A stretch of DNA of 64,000 nucleotides from an uncultured Ruminococcus sp. (GCA_902786975.1 CADAES010000006.1:1-64000); one strand, 5' to 3'. Positions 16,640 through 26,204 are shown, numbered from the stretch's first letter. Numbers and translations: made by a program. The notes: generated from the letters alone by a model not told the origin.

Positions 16640-17160
16640 TTATGCTGCAAATGCGTTTGCTTTGAATGTGCGGGTAATACTTCCCTGTACGGTGGTATCC
16701 ACATAAAGTCCGCTGATAGCTTCGGTATAAGCTCTGTCAGTGCTCATGCCCTTGTACGATACTGTGTCAAGGACTGTCTCATATGTTCCGTTGCCGTCGG
16801 TATCGACTGCTACTGCAACGGTATCCTTGTCCAGACCGTAGATGAGAGCCGATTTGTATCCGGCAGAGAAATTGTGCTGATGCAGTCAAGACGGTTTCCG
16901 ACGCTGATGCTGACATTTTCGAGTCTGTCCGCACTTACTATCCAGCCGTTGTCTGCCTTTTTAAGAGAAGCCTGAGGTTATTCTTTCCTGTGATGGTCAC
17001 GGTCGCCTTGCCGGCGTTGATATTGTTGCTGTAGGTCACGGTGTAATTTGAACTGCTTATCCTGTTTCCGCTTATACTTACAGTAACAATGGGGCGCTTT
17101 GGCAGGGAATTATAGGTGTACGAAGTAGTTGAAAGTGAGATAGATGTTTGCGAAACAATT
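16640..17160 (-). pseudogene. Frameshifted remnant of a surface protein with bacterial Ig-like repeat
   Basis: On the minus strand three reading frames contribute to one degraded product. The first contains TTSYTYNSLPKRPIVTVS and YTVTYSNNINAGKATVTITG, typical of repeats in Gram-positive surface and cellulosome-type proteins, and stops at about 16938. A second frame continues ADNGWIVSADRLENVSISVGN. A third carries GYKSALIYGLDKDTVAVAVD to a TAA at 16640-16642. At least two frameshifts and no start codon or ribosome binding site are visible. It is the C-terminal relic of a larger secreted protein. Confidence 0.7.
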
Positions 17161-17189
17161 TATTCATATCAAAGGTCGCTTCGGGCATA

Positions 17190-17220
17190 CAAAAAACACC
17201 CCTGCGCTTTGCAGAGGTGT
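17190..17220 (-). terminator. Intrinsic terminator after the hypothetical gene at 17233
   Basis: On the minus strand ACACCTCTGC pairs with GCAGGGGTGT across a short loop, followed by six T residues. Confidence 0.85.
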
Positions 17221-17232
17221 ATTGAACGAATA

Positions 17233-17796
17233 TTATCTGTCCCTGAAGACTTTGCCGAAAGTTATCTCGCCTGCTTTATAGCAGTTGCCGATATCGGTAT
17301 TGTTTGGCATATCCGACGAGAACTGTCCGACCGTACTGTCTCCGAGTCTGCGGAACTGCGCATAGACTCTGAGCCTGCCTGCGTGGTTTTTCTCGATAAA
17401 CACGCACGCTTCGCCGCACGCTTCATCGACAAGCAGCTGCACGACTTTCCTGTACTCGCCGTCGGCAAATATCTCGTCCTTCTCGCTTTCGCTGTACGCT
17501 CTATCCCTCGTTTTGAAATACTCCTTGCCGGGGGTAAAGCTGCTGCGTCCGCTGAGAAGCCTGAAGACGCATCTTTCTATGCTCCTTGCGGTATTCATCG
17601 CAAAGTGCATTTTCGGGTCGATTATCAGCGCAGGTCCGGACTGCGTGATATGCTCGGAGGAAAACTCGTCCGGGCTTGTTTTTGCCAACTGCTCGCTGCG
17701 CTTATGGCGGCTGAACAGGATCTTTTTTTCATGCCTTTCTTTTTCAGCATCGGAATTCAACGCAAACAGCGAAGATACGAGCTCACCCAGTCCCAT
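17233..17796 (-). CDS. Hypothetical cytoplasmic protein
   Basis: I do not recognise a family for this 187-residue product. It has no signal peptide or membrane helix. It begins MGLGELVSSLFALNSDAEKERH and contains charged helices, a central AMNTARSIERCVFRLLSGR and a C-terminal YAQFRRLGDSTVGQFSSDM region. It has its own promoter and terminator and is monocistronic. The surface-protein remnant lies immediately downstream. No function can be assigned. Confidence 0.65.
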   Translation of the reverse strand: MGLGELVSSLFALNSDAEKERHEKKILFSRHKRSEQLAKTSPDEFSSEHITQSGPALIIDPKMHFAMNTARSIERCVFRLLSGRSSFTPGKEYFKTRDRAYSESEKDEIFADGEYRKVVQLLVDEACGEACVFIEKNHAGRLRVYAQFRRLGDSTVGQFSSDMPNNTDIGNCYKAGEITFGKVFRDR

Positions 17797-17833
17797 AGAT
17801 ACGCCTCCTTCACAAAGGGTGATAAGTATCTAT

Positions 17834-17862
17834 AGTTTACAGTATTTTTATGGCTTTGTCAA
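17834..17862 (-). promoter_or_regulatory. Sigma-A promoter for the gene at 17233-17796
   Basis: On the minus strand TTGACA and TAAACT are separated by 17 bases. Confidence 0.75.
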
Positions 17863-17886
17863 CAGTTTTTATAAAATGTTTACAAA

Positions 17887-20142
17887 TCACACGGTTTTGG
17901 GGGCTTTTCGGGGCATTTTCTGAGGCTTTTCGGGTCGTTTTCCTTTTGCGAGCAGCTTCCAGCAGAGCTTATAGCTATTGAAGGCTGCTTTATACTCGTC
18001 CTTTGTGGGTACGATACCGCCGAAGCAGCATTTCTCGAACATGCTCACGGGCAGGGTGATATCTGCACCGAGCTGTGTCATACAGTACTGTGTCAGCTGC
18101 ATCGGTGTATAGCCGTCGAACTTCTTATTGGCATGCTGTCGGTTGAGAAGCTTTATTATTCGCTTATACAGCATTATCGGCTTTACGTCGTCGGGCTTGC
18201 GGCCAAGTCTTAATCTGAAAAATGTCTCGTCTATCCTGTCGAGGAAGATGATAAAGACAAGCACGAAGCCTGCTGCGAGGAAGAGTGCGGCTCTGCCGAG
18301 GTAGGCAGCGATACTGCCGATAACGTTGCCGGTATTTGAACGGGGGCGGATATTCATATAGCCATCAACTGTCGGGTCAAAGGTCATCCAGCCAACGCCG
18401 GCGACAAAGCACTCGACAAAGGCGTGGGCGTTATAATCTCTGACTGCGAAAAGGCTTCTGTCCTCCTCGTCTCTTTCGTATGCGGCGAAGCCCTCGACGT
18501 ATCTTGCGGGCAGCCCTACGCTTCTTGCCATAAGGGTCATAGCGGTAGCATAGCTTGTGCAGGAGCCTGTTTTGCTTGTAAAGACGAAATAGTCTATCGA
18601 CTCGTCGGGCGGCTCGTAATCGAGGTCATACTTATAGTCGTTCTCTTCAAAATACCTGACTAGCGCCTCGGCTTTTTCGTAGTCGTTTTTACAGTTTGCG
18701 GTCAGCTGCTTTGCAAGGTCGCTGAGTTTGTTTGAGACAGTATACTGTTCGAGGTAGGTATAATTCTCGATAACAGATGCGACCGCAGCACGCTGCTTAT
18801 CGGTTATCCTGCCCTGTGCGGCTGCTTTTACGAGGATATCCTTGAACTCGGCAGTACCGAAGCTGAGCGACTTTGCATACTCCCGCAGCGACTTGCTGTC
18901 CGGATAATAAAAATACTGGGTGGACCTTGGAAGCGAGTCATAGGTATAGGGATAGCACTCGGAATGGGTGGTCCTGTACACTTTGCTCGAGCCGGCGCTG
19001 ACGGTGGTGTCAATATTCAGATCGGCGCAGATATAGGTCGGCTGGAACGAATCCTCATAGGTGAGAGTTATCTGCTTCAGGTCGCTTTTGCTGAACGGAG
19101 AACGGGCGGTGCTGAAATACGAAAGATCCTTTTCAAGCGCCGTATTATTCAGCTCAGTCAGAGCGATGCCGTTTTTCATAAAGCTGAAATAGTTTTTATT
19201 CGAGCCGATAGGTGTAGAGTTGTACTGTCCGTAGGATTCCATCGAGCTTCGGATATTCTCGTTGGGGACCCAGCGGTCGTTGAGAAAATCGTCAAACGCC
19301 TGTCTGCGCAGATAGAGGACGTCGGAATCGTTGGTGTCACGCACCTTGAAAAGCAGCTCGCCCGTTGCGTTCGCACCGAACCTCGGCGAAGACTCACTGT
19401 TGAGGCTGGAGAACGCACTCATTTCGCTGTTTATCCTGAAATCAAAGAAATTCCTGTTGTTCTCGAGATACGACCTCACCTCGGGCTTGGGTATGAACAT
19501 CGTTACCATTCCCACAAAGGTCACGAAAACTATGCCTGCGATAACATAGGAATAGTTGAAAAGCGTATCGTGCTTAACGTCGTCTGCGGAGAGCTTTCCG
19601 TGAATGACGAGGGCGAGATATACTGTCACCATCAACACCATATCAAAGTCATTTATGGACAGCGCACGCTTTCCGTAGATAATGAACGGGAGCAGCACTG
19701 CAAGCATCAGACCCGAGGCTCTGAAGCGGATAGTCGAAAAGTAATAGACTACCGACGCAAGGAAAAAGCTGAAGAATATCAGGATAGCTGCGGAATACTC
19801 GGGCACCTGTCCTGCCTCCTGGTTTGTAACGTAAAACCAGTTCATAAACCACACGTTGCTTCTGTCCCAGCCCGCCGAGAGCAGGAACCTGCACACGAGC
19901 ACAATCACTGCACCGATGACAAAAAATACGATGCCTCTGATTATCTTCTTGGGCTTTATCTTTTCGTACAAAAATATCAGTCCTGCCATAAACAGAGTGC
20001 TGACGGCGGTAAACAGCCCGGGAAGCGAAACAAAGTAGGTGCTGATGATTATCTTCATTACCGAATAGCAAAGAAGCAGCGGCAGAAGGTATTTACCTGC
20101 AAGGATATTCAGTTTGTCTTTATGTTTGCTTAAAGCTGACAT
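17887..20142 (-). CDS. Membrane transglutaminase-like protein (TgpA/DUF3488 type)
   Basis: The 751-residue product has several N-terminal membrane helices, a large extracytoplasmic part and another helix near residue 620. A transglutaminase core has Cys in TGSCTSYATAM (about 523), His in YNAHAFVE (about 572) and Asp in TFDPT (about 590). A C-terminal cytoplasmic tail follows. With MoxR and DUF58 proteins it forms the widely conserved moxR-DUF58-transglutaminase cluster. The group is thought to assemble or modify envelope proteins; the substrate is unknown. It is the last gene of the rlmCD operon. Confidence 0.85.
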   Translation of the reverse strand: MSALSKHKDKLNILAGKYLLPLLLCYSVMKIIISTYFVSLPGLFTAVSTLFMAGLIFLYEKIKPKKIIRGIVFFVIGAVIVLVCRFLLSAGWDRSNVWFMNWFYVTNQEAGQVPEYSAAILIFFSFFLASVVYYFSTIRFRASGLMLAVLLPFIIYGKRALSINDFDMVLMVTVYLALVIHGKLSADDVKHDTLFNYSYVIAGIVFVTFVGMVTMFIPKPEVRSYLENNRNFFDFRINSEMSAFSSLNSESSPRFGANATGELLFKVRDTNDSDVLYLRRQAFDDFLNDRWVPNENIRSSMESYGQYNSTPIGSNKNYFSFMKNGIALTELNNTALEKDLSYFSTARSPFSKSDLKQITLTYEDSFQPTYICADLNIDTTVSAGSSKVYRTTHSECYPYTYDSLPRSTQYFYYPDSKSLREYAKSLSFGTAEFKDILVKAAAQGRITDKQRAAVASVIENYTYLEQYTVSNKLSDLAKQLTANCKNDYEKAEALVRYFEENDYKYDLDYEPPDESIDYFVFTSKTGSCTSYATAMTLMARSVGLPARYVEGFAAYERDEEDRSLFAVRDYNAHAFVECFVAGVGWMTFDPTVDGYMNIRPRSNTGNVIGSIAAYLGRAALFLAAGFVLVFIIFLDRIDETFFRLRLGRKPDDVKPIMLYKRIIKLLNRQHANKKFDGYTPMQLTQYCMTQLGADITLPVSMFEKCCFGGIVPTKDEYKAAFNSYKLCWKLLAKGKRPEKPQKMPRKAPKTV

Positions 20143-20175
20143 TTATTCCTCCGATGGCTTTCGCCGATGCTGACT

Positions 20176-21336
20176 TTACAGCGAGATAAATTCAAAATCG
20201 TGGTTGACCTTCCATACCTTATTGCATATCTTTCCGATGCCGCTTTCCTCGCTGACAACGAGCGAGCAGTCTTTAAGCTCGGGAAGGAGCGCAAGCTCTC
20301 TTGTCATATAGCCAAGGCAGGTCGTGAAGCAGATAACTGTGCTGCCGGCTGACTCGGTCATTTTCATTCTTTCGCCGGCAGGTACCGGACGAATGCCCGC
20401 AAGTTCCTCCTGCAGCAGGATAAGTCCTTTTTCGTCGCTGACTTCAAGCGTATGCCAGCCGTCGAGATAGTAGGTATAGCTGCTCTCATAGCCCTGCATA
20501 AGAAGCATCGAGAGCATAGAGAGGCTTGCTTCTATTATTCTGTCTGCGTTCTCGTAATACTGCTTTGAGACATTCTCGCAGACGGGATAGTCAAGCAGAA
20601 AGTCCTGCGTTGAGGTGAGCACCTTATCGTCAAGTCTGACCATAAGCTCGTCCCTTTTTGAGGAAAGCTTCCAGTTCACTCTTTTAAGCGGGTCGCCCAA
20701 CTCGTATTTCCTGTGCTCGTAGCCTGCTATGCCTGTAAGCCCTATCGCTGATTCGTTGGACTCGTCCTCGTCGTCTTCGTTTGCTGCGGCATTTTCCGAG
20801 GCAGACCTCAGCACCTCGTTCTGGACGCCCACATCTCTTATCTGCGGCATTATCCTGACCGAGGCGGAATAGCTGCCCGTCTGTGACAGCACGGGGCGGC
20901 AGGACATTACACCCATATAATCGACGAGCTTTATATCTACAAGTCTGATGGTGCCTTCGCCGCAAAGTTCTGTTTTTACGGGGATAGTGATAACGTCGCC
21001 GTAGCGCCTTGCACATATGATCTTGAAGCTTGTGAGATGCTCTGTCGAGACATTCGGGGTCATTTCAAGAGTTACCTCGATAAACGAGGTCGGCAGGATA
21101 GTTGACTTTGAAACGGAAAGCTCAAGCTCGAGCTTTTCGTCCTTGCCCGAGATATCCGAGGAAAGCTTCAGGCCTATACTCAGAGTCTTTTTTGAGACAA
21201 TCATCAATATGATCGAGAAGAACAGCGACAGGCACAGCAGGATAATAATGAACATTCCGCCGAGCCCGCTGACAAAAATGCACAAAAGCACTGCCAGCGC
21301 AAGGCACAGCACAAAATTAAATCGGTTCCTTATCAC
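20176..21336 (-). CDS. DUF58 (von Willebrand-like) membrane protein
   Basis: The 386-residue product has two hydrophobic helices near residues 8-50 and then a cytoplasmic-type domain with the DUF58 signature (YELGDPLKRVNWKLSSKRDELMV, about residue 210). DUF58 proteins are partners of MoxR AAA+ ATPases. The start is GTG at 21336, two bases after the MoxR stop codon, with GGAGG in the end of moxR. Confidence 0.85.
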   Translation of the reverse strand: MIRNRFNFVLCLALAVLLCIFVSGLGGMFIIILLCLSLFFSIILMIVSKKTLSIGLKLSSDISGKDEKLELELSVSKSTILPTSFIEVTLEMTPNVSTEHLTSFKIICARRYGDVITIPVKTELCGEGTIRLVDIKLVDYMGVMSCRPVLSQTGSYSASVRIMPQIRDVGVQNEVLRSASENAAANEDDEDESNESAIGLTGIAGYEHRKYELGDPLKRVNWKLSSKRDELMVRLDDKVLTSTQDFLLDYPVCENVSKQYYENADRIIEASLSMLSMLLMQGYESSYTYYLDGWHTLEVSDEKGLILLQEELAGIRPVPAGERMKMTESAGSTVICFTTCLGYMTRELALLPELKDCSLVVSEESGIGKICNKVWKVNHDFEFISL

Positions 21337-21338
21337 TC

Positions 21339-22277
21339 TTATCCAGCCTCCACGGGACTTGTTACGGTCATGGATATTCCCTCCATAGCCTGTTCATTTG
21401 AATCAAAGGCGCTCTTTCCCTTTGCAGAGAGTATCATTCTGTGGGCGAGAGTTTCTATCATTACAGCCTTTACATCGTCGGGAACGACATAGTCTCTGCC
21501 GTTGATAAAGGCATACGCCTTTGATGTTCTCAGCAGGGCGATGCTTCCACGGGGCGAAACGCCGAGCCTTACATATGGGCTGGTCCTGGTCGCTGTGACG
21601 ATATCGAGTATATACTTTCTGACGGACGGCTGGACACGCACGTTCTTGACTATCGAGATGAGCTGTTGGATATCGGCGGTCGTCATAACGGGTGATATCT
21701 CCTTTGAACGGTTGGAGCTGTGCTCGCCGTTCTCCATTATCCGAAGCTCGTCCTCAAAGGCGGGATAGCCCATGGATATCTTCATTATGAATCTGTCCAT
21801 CTGCGCTTCGGGCAGGTGGTAGGTACCGTAGGTCTCGACCGGGTTCTGTGTTGCAAGGGTCATGAACGGCTTTGGCAGGATATGCGTCTGTCCGTCGATG
21901 GATATCTGATGCTCCTCCATTACCTCAAGAAGGCTCGACTGCGATTTCGGCGAGGCTCTGTTTATCTCGTCGGCAAGCAGGAAGTTGCACACAGCTGCGC
22001 CCTCCTTATATTCAAGCTCTCTGGTCACCTGGTTCACCATTGAGAAGCCAACTATGTCCGACGGCATTACGTCGGGGGTGAGCTGGATACGGTTGAATTT
22101 TCCGTCAACGCTTCGTGCAAGTGCGGAAACGAGCTGTGTCTTTCCCACGCCCGGGACGTCCTCGATGAGAACGTGACCCTCACACAGCATTGCGGTAATG
22201 ATCTTGGTTATAGGCACAGTCTTTCCGACGATGACCTTTTCGATATTTGCTATAAGCTTTGCTATCCTGTCGTCCAT
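21339..22277 (-). CDS. MoxR-family AAA+ ATPase
   Basis: The 312-residue protein has Walker A EDVPGVGKTQ (about residue 40), Walker B LLADEINRASPKSQSSLL and a sensor region with TQNP. These are hallmarks of MoxR chaperone-like ATPases, which remodel or activate partner protein complexes, here probably with the DUF58 protein. The ATG follows the rlmCD stop codon directly (TAAATG). Confidence 0.9.
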   Translation of the reverse strand: MDDRIAKLIANIEKVIVGKTVPITKIITAMLCEGHVLIEDVPGVGKTQLVSALARSVDGKFNRIQLTPDVMPSDIVGFSMVNQVTRELEYKEGAAVCNFLLADEINRASPKSQSSLLEVMEEHQISIDGQTHILPKPFMTLATQNPVETYGTYHLPEAQMDRFIMKISMGYPAFEDELRIMENGEHSSNRSKEISPVMTTADIQQLISIVKNVRVQPSVRKYILDIVTATRTSPYVRLGVSPRGSIALLRTSKAYAFINGRDYVVPDDVKAVMIETLAHRMILSAKGKSAFDSNEQAMEGISMTVTSPVEAG

Positions 22278-23465
22278 TTAGTTTTCTCCTTTTTTACGTT
22301 TTTTCAGAAGCACTGTATTCTCAATGCCTGTGGTATGCGGGAACATATCGACAGGCTGTACCTGCACTGCCCGATAGCCCTGCTTTGAAAACAGCTTTAT
22401 ATCACGCTCGAGCGTTTCTATCCTGCACGAAACATACACGACCGACTCCGGCGAGAGCTTTCCGACTGCTTCGATAAAGCCGGGAGTCGAGCCTGCTCTT
22501 GGAGGGTCGAGTATAACAACGTCAGCCGTTTCGCCGTTTTGTGCAAGCTCACACAGGAAATGTGTGGCGTCGGCGTTATAGAACCGTATATTTGAAAGCT
22601 TATTGAGCTTTGCATTGGCTATTGCGTCACGCACGGCGTTTGGATTGCTTTCGACGGCTGTGACACTTGCTCCCCTGCGGGCACATATCATCCCGATAGT
22701 CCCGACGCCGCAGTAGGCATCTATTACCCTTGTTCCCTCTTTTACATCCGCACTGTTCACGGCGGCTTCGTACAGCTTCCGGGTCTGCATCGGGTTGACC
22801 TGGTAGAACGACTCGGGCGAGATGATGAATTTGCAGCCGCAAAGCTCGTCAACTATCGTTCCCCTGCCGTACAATACCTCGCTTCGTCCGCCGAGCGTCA
22901 GCGGCATACCGTCGGGGTTGATATTGCGAACGACTGTCGTTATCCCGGGGCAGCTTCTCAGAAGTGCGTTTACGAAATTCTTTTTTGACGGGAACACGGG
23001 GCTTGCCATAACAAGCACGACCATTATCTGTCCCGTACTTTTAGCGGTGCGGATAAGGGTGTGCCTCAGCAGTCCCCTGCCGGTCTTTTCGTTGTACGGA
23101 AAGATACGAAACGACACAAACAGCTTTTTCAGCTCGCTTACTATCCCTGCGGCAGTCTTATCCTCGATCATACAGTCGTCGACCGCTGTGAGTGTTCTTG
23201 TCGATGACTGGTAGACGCCGGAGATGATCTGTCCCGAACCGCTGATGCGATAGACTGTCTGCACCTTATTGCGGTAATTGTAGGGGTACTGCATAGGTAT
23301 TATCGGTTCTACCCTGCAAAAGCCCGACAACATTCTGTCGGCTTTGGACTGCTTCCACTCCAGCTGCTGCTTATACGGCATATCGAGCTGACAGCCCCCG
23401 CAGCGCTTGAAGCAGGTGCATTTCTTTTCGCCTGTGGTCTTATCCGTGATAATATGCTTTGACAT
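22278..23465 (-). CDS. 23S rRNA (uracil-C5)-methyltransferase, RlmCD/TrmA family
   Basis: The 395-residue product is a TrmA-family methyltransferase. Near the N-terminus it has the Fe-S cluster cysteines CTCFKRCGGC, then the SAM-binding VIDAYCGVGTIG and the catalytic VYVSCRIET. It probably makes m5U in 23S rRNA, as RlmCD does in Gram-positives; a tRNA target cannot be excluded. The start at 23465 has AGAGGA upstream; a longer frame to 23525 has no support. It heads the rlmCD-moxR-DUF58-transglutaminase operon. Confidence 0.88.
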   Translation of the reverse strand: MSKHIITDKTTGEKKCTCFKRCGGCQLDMPYKQQLEWKQSKADRMLSGFCRVEPIIPMQYPYNYRNKVQTVYRISGSGQIISGVYQSSTRTLTAVDDCMIEDKTAAGIVSELKKLFVSFRIFPYNEKTGRGLLRHTLIRTAKSTGQIMVVLVMASPVFPSKKNFVNALLRSCPGITTVVRNINPDGMPLTLGGRSEVLYGRGTIVDELCGCKFIISPESFYQVNPMQTRKLYEAAVNSADVKEGTRVIDAYCGVGTIGMICARRGASVTAVESNPNAVRDAIANAKLNKLSNIRFYNADATHFLCELAQNGETADVVILDPPRAGSTPGFIEAVGKLSPESVVYVSCRIETLERDIKLFSKQGYRAVQVQPVDMFPHTTGIENTVLLKKRKKGEN

Positions 23466-23535
23466 TTTCTGTCCTCTTTCGGTAATGGGCAAAGCCCTGT
23501 GATAATGCATTGTGCAAAAGAACATCTATTAGTTT

Positions 23536-23564
23536 ATTATATCATTTTTACGTTACTGTGTCAA
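23536..23564 (-). promoter_or_regulatory. Sigma-A promoter for the rlmCD-moxR operon
   Basis: On the minus strand TTGACA and TATAAT, both perfect, are separated by 17 bases. Confidence 0.85.
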
Positions 23565-23621
23565 CAAAGCTCCGAGGATATTTGACTATTATCAGCGAAA
23601 ATTATAATGTACAAAAAACAG

Positions 23622-23650
23622 TTGATTTTTTTGTTGATATGTGCTATAAT
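23622..23650 (+). promoter_or_regulatory. Sigma-A promoter for the CapA-like gene
   Basis: TTGATT and TATAAT are separated by 17 bases on the plus strand, divergent from the rlmCD promoter. Confidence 0.7.
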
Positions 23651-23708
23651 ATTTTAGTATTTGTAAATGTATATGCAGAAAGGAGAAAGTGCGAAAGCAC
23701 GAAATAAA

Positions 23709-25097
23709 ATGAAAAGTTTTAAGATAAGGCTCACAGCGCTTATTTGCTCGGCTGTGACTGCGCTGTCGCTCGCCGGCTGCGGGAACAACATCAATTCAAG
23801 CCCGGTGAAAAAGGACCAGAGCAGCTCAAGCGTCACAAGCTCGGTAACGGACAAGGACGCTTCAAAGGCTTCAAAGGACAGCTCAAAGAGCGACAAGGAC
23901 AGCTCCAAGGGTGACAAGGACAGCTCAAAGGACGACAAGGACTCTTCCAAGAGCGATAAGGACACTTCCTCAAAGGCTGACACGGATTCTTCCTCAAAGG
24001 CTGATACGGAATCTTCCTCGCACAAGGACGACCCCAACAAGCCCGAGCCTTCATACAAGGCTTCCCTGCTTTGTGTAGGCGACAATCTTATCCACGACAA
24101 CATCTATCTCGAGGCTGAAAAGAAAAGCGGACAGAAGGGCAAATACGATTTCTCGTTCGCATACGAGCATATCAAGGATTACCTCAAAGGCTTCGACGTT
24201 TCGATAATCAACCAGGAGACTGTCGTTACGGACACGATGCCCGCCAAGACGTTCCCGACATTTGCAACGCCCAAGGAAATGGCTGCGCAGGTAAAGGCTC
24301 TGGGCTTCAACGCTGTTTCGATGTGCAACAACCACGTTCTCGACGCAGGCGAAAGCGGACTTCAGAGGTCGCTTCAGATATGGGACGAGGTCGGTATGCT
24401 CCACTACGGCGCTTACGCAGATCAGGCTGACTTTGACAACATCAAGACCATGGAGGTCAACGGCATAAAGTTCGCATTCGTTGGCTATATGGAGCACACC
24501 AACGGGCTTAAGCTTCCCGAGGGCTCAAAGGCTGTTGTGTGCACGCTCAGCAACGAGGCAAAGGTTAAGGCACAGATACAGAAGGCTGACAAGATAGCCG
24601 ACGTTGTCGTTGTTTCCTGCCACTACGGCACGGAGATATCCAACGAGCTGAACGCTCAGCAGAAGACCCTTACCCCGAAGCTCGTTGAGTGGGGCGCAGA
24701 CCTTATCATCGGCACACAGGCTCACGCACTCAGCACCTGTGGGTACATTGACAAGAAGGACGGAACAAAGGCTTTCGTATTCTACGGTCTGGGCAACTTC
24801 CTCAACACGATGTACGCAAAGAACTCGCTTATCGGACTTATGGGCGAGCTTAACGTCGTTAAGGACAAGGACACGGGCAAGATATCCTTTGAAAACGTAA
24901 AGTGTATCCCCGTTATCTCGCACTTTGAGGGTGAGACATACAGAGGCGAGTGGAGAAACTGCCAGATATACCCCTACGCAAAGTACACAGATGCGCTGTT
25001 TGCAAAGAACTACTGCATAAGGGACGGATTCTGCAGGTCGTATGTTGACAGCATACTGAAAAAGTATGTACCAAAGCAGTTCCTCAGCATTGAATGA
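23709..25097 (+). CDS. CapA-like (PGA_cap metallophosphatase) lipoprotein
   Basis: The 462-residue product starts MKSFKIRL with a lipobox LAGC. A low-complexity linker of Asp, Ser and Lys (about residues 40-105, with repeated KDSSK units) follows. Then comes a PGA_cap domain with SLLCVGDNLIHDN, NQETV, CNNHVLDAG, VSCHYG and GTQAHAL, the metal-binding motifs of the CapA/metallophosphatase family. CapA proteins support poly-gamma-glutamate or other surface polymer synthesis, but no capBC genes are here, so the substrate is unknown. The ATG at 23709 is 21 bases from AAAGGAG, with a GTGC-GAAA-GCAC hairpin between them. Confidence 0.8.
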   Translation: MKSFKIRLTALICSAVTALSLAGCGNNINSSPVKKDQSSSSVTSSVTDKDASKASKDSSKSDKDSSKGDKDSSKDDKDSSKSDKDTSSKADTDSSSKADTESSSHKDDPNKPEPSYKASLLCVGDNLIHDNIYLEAEKKSGQKGKYDFSFAYEHIKDYLKGFDVSIINQETVVTDTMPAKTFPTFATPKEMAAQVKALGFNAVSMCNNHVLDAGESGLQRSLQIWDEVGMLHYGAYADQADFDNIKTMEVNGIKFAFVGYMEHTNGLKLPEGSKAVVCTLSNEAKVKAQIQKADKIADVVVVSCHYGTEISNELNAQQKTLTPKLVEWGADLIIGTQAHALSTCGYIDKKDGTKAFVFYGLGNFLNTMYAKNSLIGLMGELNVVKDKDTGKISFENVKCIPVISHFEGETYRGEWRNCQIYPYAKYTDALFAKNYCIRDGFCRSYVDSILKKYVPKQFLSIE

Positions 25098-25122
25098 CAA
25101 AAAACTGAAACAAGACTTTTCA

Positions 25123-25155
25123 AAGGCTCTCCGCATTGACGGAGAGTCCTTTTGT
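25123..25155 (+). terminator. Intrinsic terminator between the CapA-like and EamA genes
   Basis: GGCTCTCCG pairs with CGGAGAGTCC, followed by TTTTG. The stem lies just upstream of the EamA gene. Confidence 0.75.
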
Positions 25156-25180
25156 TAATCGGGGAAAAGAGGTGACAGCG

Positions 25181-26074
25181 GTGCGTAGGCAAAGAAACGA
25201 GCCGAGGTCGTTCGCTATGCTTATCGGGGCGATGTTCATTTACGGAAGCGTCGGTATTTTCAGACGGTACATTCCTGTAACGTCGGGGCTTTTGTCGCTT
25301 ATAAGGGGCATACTGGGTGCGCTGTTCCTGCTTGTGCTTATAAAGCTGACCAAGCGGGAACTGATACCGAGGACTGACATAAAGACAAAGCTTTTGCTCG
25401 TTGTATCGGGAGCGTTCATAGGCTTCAACTGGATCCTGCTTTTTGAGAGCTACAACTACACGAGCGTTCCGACAGCGACGCTTTGCTACTACCTCGAGCC
25501 GTCGATAGTTATGCTTGTCTCGCCGCTGCTTTTCAAGGAAAAGCTCGGACTGAAAAAGGGTCTGTGCGCTGCGGCGTCGTTCGTGGGAATGGTGCTCGTT
25601 TCGGGCATAGCAGAGACAGGTCTGCCGTCGGCATCGGAGATAAAGGGTATACTTCTTGGGATAGGTGCGGCGCTTCTCTACTCGGCGGTTGTGATACTCA
25701 ACAAGAAGCTCGGTGACACAGAGCCTTTTTCAAGGACGTTCATTCAGCTTTGCAGTGCGGCTGTCGTAGTGTTCCCCTATGTTCTGACTGCGGAGGACAT
25801 CACCAAGCTTCCCTGCGACGCTCGCTCGCTGATACTAACAGCGGTGCTGGGAATCGTTCACACGGGCATCGCTTATGCGCTTTATTTCGGTGCTATCGGC
25901 GGGCTGCGGACACAGACGACTGCAATATTCAGCTATGTTGACCCGATAACGGCTGTTGTGCTGTCGTTTGTGATACTCCACGAAAGGCTGAGCCTGCCTG
26001 CGTTCGTGGGTGCGGTCATAATGCTCGCCTCGGCAATAATAAGCGTTGTCGGAGACGAGAAAAGCGAGGATTGA
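25181..26074 (+). CDS. EamA/DMT-family transporter
   Basis: The 297-residue protein has ten predicted hydrophobic helices in two EamA repeats. The first repeat begins FAMLIGAMFIYGSVGIFRR and includes LCYYLEPSIV and ALLYSAVVILNKK; the second has VLGIVHTGIAYALYFGAI and SYVDPITAVVLS. DMT transporters move small metabolites; the substrate is unknown. The GTG at 25181 is chosen because AAAGAGGTGA lies just upstream. Confidence 0.82.
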   Translation: MRRQRNEPRSFAMLIGAMFIYGSVGIFRRYIPVTSGLLSLIRGILGALFLLVLIKLTKRELIPRTDIKTKLLLVVSGAFIGFNWILLFESYNYTSVPTATLCYYLEPSIVMLVSPLLFKEKLGLKKGLCAAASFVGMVLVSGIAETGLPSASEIKGILLGIGAALLYSAVVILNKKLGDTEPFSRTFIQLCSAAVVVFPYVLTAEDITKLPCDARSLILTAVLGIVHTGIAYALYFGAIGGLRTQTTAIFSYVDPITAVVLSFVILHERLSLPAFVGAVIMLASAIISVVGDEKSED

Positions 26075-26161
26075 TTTTTTCCATCTTTATTGTAACACAT
26101 TCAGAGCGAAATAACAAATACCAATATCAAATACTTTGCTATGCTTTGCGGGCATATATAA

Positions 26162-26195
26162 AAGCCATACGAAAATCAATCTTCGTATGGCTTTA
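26162..26195. terminator. Bidirectional intrinsic terminator
   Basis: AAAGCCATACGAA pairs with TTCGTATGGCTTT around AATCAATC. It is placed for the convergent genes ending at 26074 and 26205. Confidence 0.85.
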
Positions 26196-26204
26196 TTTGA
26201 TATT

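Noticed and set aside
18964..20133. Long antisense open frame opposite the transglutaminase gene
   Set aside because: It lies wholly opposite a gene with clear transglutaminase and membrane motifs, has no ribosome binding site, and its His/Arg-rich product resembles no protein. It is a shadow of codon bias in this genome.
23689..23712. Seven-codon GTG frame before the CapA-like gene as a leader peptide
   Set aside because: The GTG is only three bases from the ribosome binding site, too close for good initiation, and the frame has no conserved content.
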